From NCBI GenBank assembly GCA_017550535.1, contig JAFZOS010000010.1, forward strand, positions 1 through 32,754: 32,754 nucleotides of DNA. Direction: 5' to 3'. The translations under genes and the position numbers were made by a program. Of this stretch, positions 8,612-16,715 are shown piece by piece. Under the pieces are notes generated by a model. The model was given only the letters and a program-made list of their open reading frames with translations. It had not been told where the DNA came from and searched no databases. The DNA comes from Lachnospiraceae bacterium. GTDB taxonomy: Bacteria > Bacillota > Clostridia > Lachnospirales > Lachnospiraceae. How positions within the stretch are numbered: position 1 is the first letter of the stretch; the number at the start of each line of letters is the position of its first letter.

Positions 8612-9652
8612 ATGAAGGATTTAAGACGATTTACAATTAAATTCGTGATTTTCGCAGCTGTGATATTGGGTTTCTTTATTTCGTTTAACGTGATAATAGA
8701 CCCATATAACATCTTCCACTACGAGTATCCGCGCAACAACGGCATCGAGGCCAACAAAAACTTCATAAAGATGCGCTATATCCTTAACCACAAGGACGAA
8801 TTCGATTCCCTCCTGTTTGGCTCATCCCGCGCAGGCTTTACAAATGTCGAAGCGCTTCCGGACGGTAAGTATTACAACATGTGCTCGTCGGAGGCACTGC
8901 CGGCGGAGCATGTAAGGCTGCTCAAGATCCTTATAAAGCACGGTTTTGTGCCGAAAAACGTGACTGTGATGGTGGATGACATATCATGCTTTGTAGATCC
9001 TGACGGGATGCATAAGACGATGCTGTTCCGCACGCCTTATCCTGAAGATACTATCGGTTCGTGGTTTGATTTCTATGTAAAGTACTGCGATATCCTGACG
9101 ACATGGGAGGCTTATAAGAAGATAAAGGACTATGAGCCGAATGACCCCGATTATACGGAAAGGTTCAGGCGCAGCGGCTCCGAAAAGCTGACTACCCCGA
9201 GTACCTTCCATGATGAGGGCGAAGTCGGATACTGGGCGGATTATTATAACTTAAGGATTGATGAAGCGATCGGCGATATAAGGGAACTGAAAAGTATATG
9301 CGAAGATAACGGGATCAACCTGCGGATCATCACAAATCCGCTGTATTACAGGACTTATCAGAGGGATATCGAAAACGGATATCTTGATTACCTGTATGCA
9401 CTGGCAGGTGAAGTGGATTACTGGAACTTCAGTTCTTTTTCCGCAGTGACTCTTAATGAGAATAATTATTACGAGACAAGCCATTTTACTCCGGCCGTGT
9501 CCGATATGATGATGGATGCCGTATATAACGGAAAAGTCGACGAAGATCTTTGGAGCCAGGGTTTTGGGGTTAAGGTCGATAAGGACAACAGGGATGAGTT
9601 TCTGTACTTTTTAAGGTATCAGGCGACGGAGCGCGGGGTGGTAATCCCGTGA
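8612..9652 (+). CDS. Membrane-anchored SGNH/DltD-like partner of MBOAT
   Basis: A 346-residue protein with one N-terminal hydrophobic segment (about 9-28), probably a signal anchor with the rest outside the cell. A Ser-containing block LLFGSSRAGF (67-76) and a late YETSHFTP (His291) are placed like the nucleophile Ser and catalytic His of the SGNH/GDSL fold seen in DltD, AlgJ and AlgX. Such proteins commonly follow an MBOAT gene and complete acyl transfer to the glycan. The gene starts 9 nt after the MBOAT stop. The ribosome binding site is weak (AGGGTTAGG), suggesting coupling. Fold assignment is inference from motifs and context; no precise family is recognised. Confidence 0.7.
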   Translation: MKDLRRFTIKFVIFAAVILGFFISFNVIIDPYNIFHYEYPRNNGIEANKNFIKMRYILNHKDEFDSLLFGSSRAGFTNVEALPDGKYYNMCSSEALPAEHVRLLKILIKHGFVPKNVTVMVDDISCFVDPDGMHKTMLFRTPYPEDTIGSWFDFYVKYCDILTTWEAYKKIKDYEPNDPDYTERFRRSGSEKLTTPSTFHDEGEVGYWADYYNLRIDEAIGDIRELKSICEDNGINLRIITNPLYYRTYQRDIENGYLDYLYALAGEVDYWNFSSFSAVTLNENNYYETSHFTPAVSDMMMDAVYNGKVDEDLWSQGFGVKVDKDNRDEFLYFLRYQATERGVVIP

Positions 9653-10218
9653 CGGTAGGTAAGATAAACGTTAAAACAGCTGCAATGTGCGGTTCGTTGG
9701 GCATTTTTACGGCTGTTTTATCGGCTTATATACTGGGGTTTATAATGCCTGCTTTTCCCGAACTCATGGAGCAGTATTCGGCCGATATTGAAGCACTTAT
9801 AAAGAGCAGTGTAACACTGCTCTTATATGTTCTGATACTGGCTCCTATAATCGAGGAGGCATTGTTCAGGTACCTTATATTTAATATTATAAGGAAGTTC
9901 TTAAAAGACAGGTGGGCCATCATTATCCAGGCTGTCCTGTTCGGGCTTTATCACGGAAATATAGTCCAGATCATATATGCATTTCTGCTCGGCCTGCTCC
10001 TTGGCTGGATCAGGGCAAAAACAGAACACCTGTTGTATTGCCTGATTTTCCACGGTTTATTTAATATAACTGGCGTTATGCTTGATAACTTTGCGAAAAC
10101 AGAACGGACGTTATATATGAGCATTCTCATGCCGCTTCTCACATTCGCGGCATCCGTATACATCGTATGGTCGATCAACCGGTCGTATGGTGGATGTGAT
10201 CAGCAAACAGACTTATGA
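9649..10218 (+). CDS. CPBP-family intramembrane metalloprotease (CAAX protease-like)
   Basis: A 189-residue membrane protein with the CPBP/Abi signature: EEALFR (E69, E70, R74), a second motif with FGLYHG (H102) and a third with FHGLFN (H135, N139). Four to five hydrophobic segments surround these residues. The family includes Rce1-like proteases and bacteriocin-immunity proteins; substrates here are unknown. Translation starts at a GTG that overlaps the previous stop as GTGA, so it is likely co-translated with the acylation pair. The last 44 nt overlap the 3' end of the opposite-strand ATP-grasp gene, a tail-to-tail arrangement without a visible terminator between. Confidence 0.87.
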   Translation: MTVGKINVKTAAMCGSLGIFTAVLSAYILGFIMPAFPELMEQYSADIEALIKSSVTLLLYVLILAPIIEEALFRYLIFNIIRKFLKDRWAIIIQAVLFGLYHGNIVQIIYAFLLGLLLGWIRAKTEHLLYCLIFHGLFNITGVMLDNFAKTERTLYMSILMPLLTFAASVYIVWSINRSYGGCDQQTDL

Positions 10219-11071
10219 TATCAATATCCGTTTCCTTATACAGCATCCTCGATCCCACGGCATCCTCTATTTCGTTGAATATGGGATTTCCGTCTTTATC
10301 ATATATGAAATCTATCCCGATAAAATCGGAAGGAAGCGCATCGATCATCTTCTCTGTCAGCAAACGTTCCGTATCGGTAAGAGTATGAAGGGCTGCAGTT
10401 CCGCCGAGGGAAAAGTTTGCCCTGAAATCGTTATCCGGGCCTGAACTGCGTAGCATACCTGCTATTATCCTGTTTCCGACAATATATACCCGAAGGTCAC
10501 GGCCTGTCAGGGTGCATGGACGCTGGAGTATGAGCTTTCCGCCCGGTTTATGCGAGGGATCGTTTATGATATCCGAAACGGACGACATAAGCTCCGGTTC
10601 ATCGTTTATCAGGAAAACGTGCTTTCCGCCGTGGCCGTCTGCGGGTTTTAATACAAGGGGATAGCCAAAGTCACGGGCCGTATTCCCGATATCCCCATAA
10701 CCGTCGTCATTTACGGTTAAATAAGGCATGTAGGGAATATTAAGCGAAGCGGCGAGTTTGTAGGACAGATCCTTGTCATTTCCGGTCTTTGTGACCGAGG
10801 CGGGATTAAAGACGCGCACACCGCGTGATTCTAACTCATAGGAAACAGAGCTTAAGCGGGAGCGGTTAATTGCAAGTGAAGGAATACCGCAGTTTTTATA
10901 CATTATGTCAACCGATGAAGCGGCATCAGATCCGTCGTTTTGTAAATGGTCAGCGTAAACAAGCTTAAGTGTAATGCCGTATTTCAGGCATTCCGACTTA
11001 AGCTTATCAATGAACCACGTGTTCTTTTCAGCATCTTCACGCGTATAAATGAGCCAACCCGTCCTGTCCAT
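10175..11071 (-). CDS. RimK-like ATP-grasp ligase, second of a tandem pair
   Basis: 298 residues. The N-terminal domain is followed by an ATP-grasp fold: YPLVLKPADGHGGKHV with ATP-binding K142, LILQRPC, RDLRVYIVGNRIIAGMLRSS (190-210), FRANFSLGG (216-224) and a metal-binding region FNEIED (265-270). RimK-type enzymes normally have E-V-N in that last motif. Here it is E-I-E, so the Asn metal ligand is replaced. The family makes amide bonds between a carboxylate and an amine, for example adding Glu to proteins or small molecules. Its start overlaps the stop of the upstream paralogue by 1 nt (TGATG), so the pair is translationally coupled. The substrate is unknown. Confidence 0.85.
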   Translation of the reverse strand: MDRTGWLIYTREDAEKNTWFIDKLKSECLKYGITLKLVYADHLQNDGSDAASSVDIMYKNCGIPSLAINRSRLSSVSYELESRGVRVFNPASVTKTGNDKDLSYKLAASLNIPYMPYLTVNDDGYGDIGNTARDFGYPLVLKPADGHGGKHVFLINDEPELMSSVSDIINDPSHKPGGKLILQRPCTLTGRDLRVYIVGNRIIAGMLRSSGPDNDFRANFSLGGTAALHTLTDTERLLTEKMIDALPSDFIGIDFIYDKDGNPIFNEIEDAVGSRMLYKETDIDIISLFADHIHHTTG

Positions 11072-11976
11072 CAGGCGTTCCTTTCGTGTGCAAGTGTATC
11101 CGATATGATATGTTCGATTATGGCGTCGGCCACGTTTATCCCTGTGCAGTCGTAAATGCTCTTAAAATGTGCGTTTGAATTGACTTCACATAGTACAGGG
11201 TTTCGATTCATGTCGAACATTATGTCAACCCCTGCAAAGTCAAGCCCAAGTACCCTGCAGGCCTGCAATGCCATGTCGCATTCGGCGCTTGTGGGCGTAT
11301 ACGGGGCAGCATGGCCTCCGTTTGTTATGTTTGCGCGGAAGTCATCCTCGTTTGACCGAAGCATTGCGGCTACGCATCTGTTTCCGACGACATTTATCCT
11401 TATATCCCGGCTTCCTTTCCACGGACAACGTATGAATTCCTGGATGATCGAGGGGCGCCCTCCGCATTTTTGGAGCGCCGCTTCGCATTCTTCCCTTGAA
11501 TTTACAAGGTATACCTGCTCGCCGAACGAGCCGAAGCATTCTTTAAGAACGAAAGGATAACCAAGCTGTTCCTCGGCCATGTCAAGGAAACCGGTGTCCG
11601 TATAACCCAGGTGTTCGTAGGTAAATGGAACATTAAAGGTTTTGGGCATACGGACGTGGCCCGACAGGAGCTTAAGGGTCAGTGACTTGTCGTCGCAGGC
11701 CTTTATGGCATCCGCCCGGTTATAAAGGCGAAATCCCAGCTTTTCAAGGGCATGGGCAAGCCTTATGTCCTTGTCCCAGAATATGATAAAGTCGGGCTGA
11801 TCAAGGGACATATCCGAAATGATCAGTTCACCCGTATCAATGCGTACAAGGATATCCGCATTTGTCAGGAGTTTAAGCGTACAGCCTGCCTTTTCTGCTG
11901 CCATGGTAAGCCGTTCATATATATCATTGAACTTGTCGTTATAAAGAAATCTGTTTATTATGAGCCAACCGTTCAT
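11071..11976 (-). CDS. RimK-like ATP-grasp ligase, first of a tandem pair
   Basis: A 301-residue protein starting MNGWLIINRF, resembling Firmicutes 'RimK family alpha-L-glutamate ligase' proteins. The ATP-grasp core shows YPFVLKECFGSFGEQV (K145), SIIQEFI, DIRINVVGNRCVAAMLRS (191-208), FRANITNGG (213-221), DFAGVDIMFD and the canonical metal/ATP motif CEVNSN (263-268). It lies first in a two-gene minus-strand unit. GAAAGGAAG stands about 6 nt before the ATG, and a probable promoter lies about 30 nt upstream. It is about the same length as its neighbour but clearly diverged, so the pair may form a heteromer or act in sequence. No substrate gene is obvious. Confidence 0.87.
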   Translation of the reverse strand: MNGWLIINRFLYNDKFNDIYERLTMAAEKAGCTLKLLTNADILVRIDTGELIISDMSLDQPDFIIFWDKDIRLAHALEKLGFRLYNRADAIKACDDKSLTLKLLSGHVRMPKTFNVPFTYEHLGYTDTGFLDMAEEQLGYPFVLKECFGSFGEQVYLVNSREECEAALQKCGGRPSIIQEFIRCPWKGSRDIRINVVGNRCVAAMLRSNEDDFRANITNGGHAAPYTPTSAECDMALQACRVLGLDFAGVDIMFDMNRNPVLCEVNSNAHFKSIYDCTGINVADAIIEHIISDTLAHERNA

Positions 11977-12003
11977 TATTGCTTCCTTTCTGCCGATGAA
12001 TAC

Positions 12004-12033
12004 AGTATATCAGAAATGAAGTTGCCGTTGTAA
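12004..12033 (-). promoter_or_regulatory. Probable promoter of the ATP-grasp pair
   Basis: On the minus strand a TATACT -10 (12004-12009) lies 18 nt from TTACAA (12028-12033), or 19 nt from the better -35 TTTACA (12029-12034). The predicted start of transcription near 11997 leaves a leader of about 20 nt before the ATG at 11976. The -35 region overlaps that of the opposite promoter. Confidence 0.45.
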
Positions 12034-12056
12034 AAATGTTTGATTTGAATTATACT
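12028..12056 (+). promoter_or_regulatory. Probable promoter of the EAL-domain gene
   Basis: TTGTAA (12028-12033), 17-nt spacer, TATACT (12051-12056). A second possible pair, TTGAAT (12045-12050) with TGTAAT (12068-12073), overlaps it. Both would give leaders of about 30-50 nt before the ATG at 12112, which has CGGAG upstream. Confidence 0.5.
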
Positions 12057-12111
12057 GAATTCAGATTATGTAATCCTTTTGATTCTTACTGAATTATCCG
12101 GAGTTTGAAGT

Positions 12112-13770
12112 ATGACCAGGGAAAAACAGGAATTATATCTTCAGTATATCCGTGAGGTGTCGGAAGCCGGCGGAGATATGGACAAATTAAGGGAGGCGCT
12201 CACGGGGGTTGCCTACTATTACCATATCAGCGCCATCGAAGCCGAGATACTGGGTGATGACGGACGTGGAATAGGCCAGAAGGAAGTTGTTCTGTTTGAG
12301 CGTGAAAATGCTTCACCGGTCGGCGAGCCCGTAAGGTATGTATTCGATCCTGACGGGAGCAGCAAGATCGTTATTTATGTATATGCTTCTGACAGGCCTT
12401 TTGAGGAGGAGGAAAAGGAGGAACTGGGCCTCTTTTGTGCGCATGCCGGATTTTTCCTTGAACTTATAAGGCTTAGAAACTTCATGAACAGTGCCGGTAC
12501 GATCCAGTTTTCCACTAATCTTTACAATGTTAACGGGTATTACGAGCGTATAGCCGAACTTGTTTCCCAGGGGAACGGGCTGGGAAGCTACAGTTCGTTC
12601 TGCTTTAATATAAAGAGCTTTTCGGATGTTAACAGGCGCTACGGAAGGAAACTGGGTAATGTGGCGCTTGAAGGATATGCGTCATTGCTTTCGAAGATGA
12701 TCCTGCCCGATGAAGTGCTCGGACATATGGGCGGTGACAATTTCATTGCGCTTATAAAGAAGGGCAGGCAGCAGTGGTTCATCGAACGTCTGGGGGACAT
12801 TCCCGTCGAGATCGAATATAAGGGTAAGAAAGAAAAGCTTCATTTAGGTGCTACTATCGGTATCTGGGAGATCGACAGGGATGATATCAATATTGATGAT
12901 ATCGTAGCCCGGGCCTACCTGGGTGTTAACCAGGCAAAGCGGGTCCATACAAATATTTCTTTTGTTACCGAGAAACTCGTTACGCAGATGAACAACTTAA
13001 AAGCTGTTCTCGAATATTACGATAAGGCGCTTGAGGATGAGGAGTTTCGCGTTTATTACCAGCCCAAGGTTGATTCGAGGACAGGAATGCTCGTTGGTGC
13101 CGAAGGACTGGTGCGCTGGTTCCATGACGATAAGATGATAAGCCCCGGAATTTTCATTCCTGCGCTTGATGATAACGGCACGATAATATCGCTTGATTAT
13201 TATGTTCTAAAGCATGCCTGCAGGGATATTAAGGAGTGGATAGACAAGGGCTATGATCCCGTTCCGGTGTCGGTGAACTTTTCAAGGAGGGATCTTAAGG
13301 ATAAACTGCTTGCCGAGAAGATCAACAATATCATCGAAGAGGCCGGTATCGATAAAAAATATATCGAGGTTGAGATCACGGAAACGGTTGACGAGGAGGA
13401 GCATGGTGTCCTGTCCGGGTTTATCGATAAGTTGTACAGGATGGATATCATGACGGCTGTTGATGACTTTGGGTCGGGTTATTCATCCCTGGCTACGCTC
13501 CGTGAATTCCAGATCCATACGTTAAAGCTTGACCGCTCGTTTGTAAATACCGATGACTTTTCATGGAAGGATGAGATAATACTCAGGGATGTCATCCATA
13601 TGGCAGGTGAGCTCAGTATGGATGTATTGTGCGAGGGTGTTGAGAGGGACGATCAGCTGGCGCTCCTTAACAGCGTGGGGTGCTACGTTATACAGGGATA
13701 TTACTACGATAAGCCGCTTCCGAAGGAGGATTTTGAGAAGCGCCTTATCGATAAGCAATATAAGAAGTGA
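12112..13770 (+). CDS. EAL-domain c-di-GMP phosphodiesterase with degenerate GGDEF domain
   Basis: 552 soluble residues. Residues 20-120 may form a GAF-like sensory domain. Residues 125-285 are GGDEF-like with the signature changed to GGDN (207-210), so cyclase activity is unlikely. The EAL domain (about 298-548) starts YYQPKVD; its signature is EGL (E331) but the catalytic set looks intact: N389, E421, DDFGSGYSSL (D451, D452), K472 and CEGVE (E508). It should hydrolyse c-di-GMP to pGpG in the cytosol. No transmembrane segment is seen. The EamA transporter gene starts 1 nt after its stop, so the two may share a transcript. A membrane diguanylate cyclase lies elsewhere in the window (27147). 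Confidence 0.9.
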   Translation: MTREKQELYLQYIREVSEAGGDMDKLREALTGVAYYYHISAIEAEILGDDGRGIGQKEVVLFERENASPVGEPVRYVFDPDGSSKIVIYVYASDRPFEEEEKEELGLFCAHAGFFLELIRLRNFMNSAGTIQFSTNLYNVNGYYERIAELVSQGNGLGSYSSFCFNIKSFSDVNRRYGRKLGNVALEGYASLLSKMILPDEVLGHMGGDNFIALIKKGRQQWFIERLGDIPVEIEYKGKKEKLHLGATIGIWEIDRDDINIDDIVARAYLGVNQAKRVHTNISFVTEKLVTQMNNLKAVLEYYDKALEDEEFRVYYQPKVDSRTGMLVGAEGLVRWFHDDKMISPGIFIPALDDNGTIISLDYYVLKHACRDIKEWIDKGYDPVPVSVNFSRRDLKDKLLAEKINNIIEEAGIDKKYIEVEITETVDEEEHGVLSGFIDKLYRMDIMTAVDDFGSGYSSLATLREFQIHTLKLDRSFVNTDDFSWKDEIILRDVIHMAGELSMDVLCEGVERDDQLALLNSVGCYVIQGYYYDKPLPKEDFEKRLIDKQYKK

Positions 13771-13771
13771 C

Positions 13772-14692
13772 ATGAAGAACAGGAAGCTGCTTGGTAATAC
13801 AATATTGATCTTCACATCAGTCGTATGGGGACTGGGATTCTCGTGGCAGCGGGTGGGAATGGAGAGTATATCTCCGATCACCTTCACGGCAGCCCGGGAG
13901 ATAGTTTCCGCGATATTTATCGGGCTGCTGGCGATGATCATAAATTTAAAGACTAAGCCTTCGAGGATGGACTGGGAACCGGAAAGGCTTATGAAGCGGA
14001 GAAAAAATACTGTGGCAGGTGGTATATGCTGCGGTATTTTTCTTGTTGCCGCAACACTGTTCCAGCAGGTTGGCATCGTGTATACCTCGGCGGGAAAGGC
14101 CGGGTTCATAACCGCGATGTATATGCTGTTCGTGCCTATATTCGGATTTGTACTGTTTAAGAGAAAAAATCCGTGGGTGGTATGGCTGGCCGTGTTCGTA
14201 GGTATTGTCGGTATGTATTTCCTGTGTATTACGGGGGATCTTACCCTTACAAAGGGAGATGCGCTTGAGTTTGTGTGCGCTATGCTGTACAGCGGGCATA
14301 TTCTTTGCTGCGATCATTATGTGGGCGATGCCGATCCCATAAGCATGTCGGCTATCCAGTTTGTAACGGCATCGGTGATATCAACGGTGCTGGCTTTCAT
14401 GTTTGAGCATCCGGGTATCGAAGGGATAATGCTAGCCCTTATACCTATACTTTACTGCGGCTTCGTCTCGGGCGGTATAGGATATACGTCCCAGATAGTG
14501 GGGCAGAGGTTCACCGATCCTGCGCCGGCATCCCTTATAATGAGCCTGGAAGCGGTATTTGCCGTACTCGGGGGTGCGCTCATGTTAAGGGAGCGCATGA
14601 CCTTTCGCGAAAAACTGGGATGTATCATCATGTTTATCGCGATAATCCTTGTCCAGCTTCCGGAGCTTATGTCCAGCCGCCGTCAAGAGTGA
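13772..14692 (+). CDS. EamA/DMT-superfamily transporter
   Basis: 306 residues with about ten hydrophobic segments and two EamA repeats. The first begins ILIFTSVVWGLGFSWQRVGM and ends near GDLTLTKGD; the second ends SLEAVFAVLGGALMLRERMT, a hallmark of drug/metabolite transporters. The open frame extends back to 13589, but that part lies wholly inside the EAL gene, so the ATG at 13772 (MKNRKLLG) is chosen; it follows the previous stop by 1 nt with TAAGAAG upstream. The family exports or imports metabolites such as amino acids; the substrate cannot be told. Its 3' end overlaps the opposite-strand SDR gene by 26 nt. Confidence 0.88.
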   Translation: MKNRKLLGNTILIFTSVVWGLGFSWQRVGMESISPITFTAAREIVSAIFIGLLAMIINLKTKPSRMDWEPERLMKRRKNTVAGGICCGIFLVAATLFQQVGIVYTSAGKAGFITAMYMLFVPIFGFVLFKRKNPWVVWLAVFVGIVGMYFLCITGDLTLTKGDALEFVCAMLYSGHILCCDHYVGDADPISMSAIQFVTASVISTVLAFMFEHPGIEGIMLALIPILYCGFVSGGIGYTSQIVGQRFTDPAPASLIMSLEAVFAVLGGALMLRERMTFREKLGCIIMFIAIILVQLPELMSSRRQE

Positions 14693-15389
14693 TGACCTGC
14701 CCCGTCAGGTATTCGTTTCCGGTACAAAGCTGAAGTATGAGATGTGCTGCTTCCGCGGGTTTTCCCATGCGTCCGGCGGGTATGTCGTCTATGATCATAT
14801 CGATATCTTCCTTATTATATATGTTGTTCATATCCGTATCCATCATGCCGCACGCAACGGCATTGACCTGGATATTACTTGGTGCAAGCTCCCTGGCAAG
14901 GGCTTTGGTAAATGCGTTAAGACCGCCCTTTGACGCGGAGTATGCAGCTTCCATGGATGCCCCGTGCTCACCCCAGACAGACGATACATTTATTATCTTT
15001 CCGGATTTTTTTGAAAGCATATACGGTATCGCAAGCTTTGTGCAGTAAAAGGCAGAGCTTAAGTTGGTGCCGATCACGCGGTCCCAGTCCTCAAAAGTCA
15101 TTTCCTGAAGGAGTCCGGTATAGGATATTCCCGCATTGTTTATCAGTATATCGAGGCCATCTATCCGTTCAAACAGGCGCTCGACATTATTATGATCCGA
15201 AAGGTCGCCGGTGAAGGTGGTGCAGGATATGCCGTATTGCGATTTTAAATTATCTGCGAGTTCATTAAGCCTGTATTCCGACCTTATGCAGGTTATGGTA
15301 AGGTCGAAACCTGCCTTTGCAAATTCCTCGGCGATCGCACGCCCGATCCCGCGGGATGCGCCTGTTATAAGTACGTGTTGTTTTTCCAT
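14667..15389 (-). CDS. ymfI: SDR oxidoreductase, probable EF-P 5-aminopentanone reductase (YmfI-like) or FabG
   Basis: 240 residues of classical short-chain dehydrogenase: TGASRGIG cofactor motif, NNAG, catalytic Ser in NVSSVWG and YSASK (Tyr/Lys), and C-terminal TGQVITLDGGWT. The stretches ISYTGLLQEMTFEDW, SSVWGEHGAS and NIQVNAVACGMMDTDMN are closer, from memory, to YmfI than to FabG. YmfI reduces the 5-aminopentanone on elongation factor P. FabG would reduce 3-oxoacyl-ACP. No fatty-acid genes lie nearby, which also argues against FabG. An upstream ATG at 15404 lacks a ribosome binding site; AGGGA stands 7 nt before the ATG at 15389, so that start is used. Confidence 0.75.
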   Translation of the reverse strand: MEKQHVLITGASRGIGRAIAEEFAKAGFDLTITCIRSEYRLNELADNLKSQYGISCTTFTGDLSDHNNVERLFERIDGLDILINNAGISYTGLLQEMTFEDWDRVIGTNLSSAFYCTKLAIPYMLSKKSGKIINVSSVWGEHGASMEAAYSASKGGLNAFTKALARELAPSNIQVNAVACGMMDTDMNNIYNKEDIDMIIDDIPAGRMGKPAEAAHLILQLCTGNEYLTGQVITLDGGWT

Positions 15390-15436
15390 ATTTGATTCCC
15401 TCATGAGATTACGCTTAATGCATTTAAATTATTAAG

Positions 15437-15465
15437 TTGTAATATAGATTGCTATGCTATATAAT
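15437..15465 (+). promoter_or_regulatory. Probable promoter of trxB
   Basis: TTGTAA (15437-15442), 17-nt spacer and a perfect TATAAT (15460-15465). Transcription would start near 15472, giving a leader of about 110 nt before the trxB ATG. The leader has no structure I recognise. Confidence 0.65.
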
Positions 15466-15581
15466 ATACAAGATATGGTGTCCCAGGTCAAGGAGACAAC
15501 TATATAGTGTATGTTTAAAAAGAAAGAGTCATATATGTTGGCCGTGTTGGTTGACATAATATGTACTTGCGAGGAGGCAGG

Positions 15582-16532
15582 ATGAGCGATATTTACGATC
15601 TTATAATCGTGGGAGCGGGACCGGCGGGACTGACCGCGGCAATTTATGCAAGGAGGGCCGAGCTTAAGGTTCTTCTTATTGAAAGGAACTATATTTCGGG
15701 AGGGCAGATAATCAATACATATGAGATAGACAATTATCCCGGAATGCCGGGGCTTTCCGGAATGGATCTTGCAACGAAGATGTCGGAGCATGCGGATAAG
15801 TACGAACCCGGGAAGGTGACCGCGGACATCACTGCGCTTGAGCTTGACGGTGATATTAAAAAGGTCGTAACGGATAAGGGCACTTATGAGTCAAGGGCAC
15901 TCATCCTTGCCACGGGTAATTCGCCGGGTAAGCTTGGTGTCAGGGGTGAGGAGGAGCTTGCCGGGATGGGTGTTTCTTACTGTGCCACCTGTGACGGAGC
16001 ATTCTTTAAGAATCGCACAGTTGCCGTTGTCGGCGGCGGAGATGTGGCTGTCGAGGATGCTATATTTCTTGCAAGGGGCTGTAAAAAGGTTTACATAATA
16101 CATAGGCGTGATGAGCTCAGGGCTGCGAAGACCTTAAGGACCGCCCTGTTTGCATGCGATAACGTTGAACCTGTATGGAACAGTGTTGTTAAGGAGATAT
16201 CCGGTACGGATATGGTCGAGAAGGTCATTGTTACAAATGTTAAGGACGGAAGCGAAACCGAACTTTTGGTTAACGGGGTATTCATTGCGGTGGGCAATGT
16301 ACCTAATGCTTCTTATATAAAAGGTGGTCAGGATCCCGATGCGTTAAAGCCGGGCGAACTGCTGCTTGACGCCAAAGGTTACGTGATAGCAGGTGAGGAC
16401 TGCGCTTCAAATATCCCGGGCGTATATGCTGTCGGAGATCTGAGAAGTAAGCCGCTGCGACAGGTTGTTACAGCGGTTGCGGACGGTGCGAATGCGGTAT
16501 ATTCCGTTGAAAAATATCTGGCGGGCGTGTGA
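15582..16532 (+). CDS. trxB: Thioredoxin reductase
   Basis: 316 residues, the usual size. FAD-binding GAGPAG (11-16), redox-active CATC (C134, C137) in VSYCATCDGAFF, NADPH-binding GGGDVA (151-156) and C-terminal FAD motif VYAVGDLRSKPLRQ are all present. The NADPH motif has Val where most TrxB proteins have Ser, a minor change. The enzyme is a cytosolic flavoprotein that passes electrons from NADPH to thioredoxin. The ATG at 15582 is chosen over the earlier one at 15561 because GAGGAGG lies directly upstream. It has its own promoter, and no thioredoxin gene is adjacent. Confidence 0.95.
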   Translation: MSDIYDLIIVGAGPAGLTAAIYARRAELKVLLIERNYISGGQIINTYEIDNYPGMPGLSGMDLATKMSEHADKYEPGKVTADITALELDGDIKKVVTDKGTYESRALILATGNSPGKLGVRGEEELAGMGVSYCATCDGAFFKNRTVAVVGGGDVAVEDAIFLARGCKKVYIIHRRDELRAAKTLRTALFACDNVEPVWNSVVKEISGTDMVEKVIVTNVKDGSETELLVNGVFIAVGNVPNASYIKGGQDPDALKPGELLLDAKGYVIAGEDCASNIPGVYAVGDLRSKPLRQVVTAVADGANAVYSVEKYLAGV

Positions 16533-16643
16533 TTCTATACAAACCTGTTAACAAAAATTTAACAATTACACAACAAACCGCATTATTTGGGGCTTTGCGA
16601 TGGCTTGGGTCATATCAAAATACGGTCGTAACAGGGTATTTGG

Positions 16644-16672
16644 TTGACAAAAAATTATCAAGGTGTTATATT
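16644..16672 (+). promoter_or_regulatory. Strong promoter of the NlpC/P60 gene
   Basis: Perfect TTGACA (16644-16649), 17-nt spacer, TATATT (16667-16672). Transcription would begin near 16679, leaving a leader of about 37 nt with CGGAGG (16706-16711). Upstream, at 16545-16565, is an imperfect GTTAA/TTAAC inverted repeat that might bind a regulator. Confidence 0.75.
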
Positions 16673-16715
16673 CTTTTGGAGTTGTAATAGTTTTGTAACA
16701 AATTTCGGAGGTTTT

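Noticed and set aside
10175..11976. Graspetide (microviridin-type) gene cluster
   Set aside because: No short precursor ORF with a conserved leader and no dedicated peptide exporter is seen beside the ATP-grasp genes; RimK-like features dominate.
13589..13771. N-terminal extension of the EamA transporter
   Set aside because: It lies entirely within the EAL-domain gene and gives a basic sequence unlike the family; the ATG at 13772 gives the normal length.
16545..16565. Second Rex operator before the NlpC/P60 gene
   Set aside because: CTGTTAA and TTAACAA half-sites are present but separated by 7 nt where the consensus needs 4, and the site lies upstream of the -35 box.
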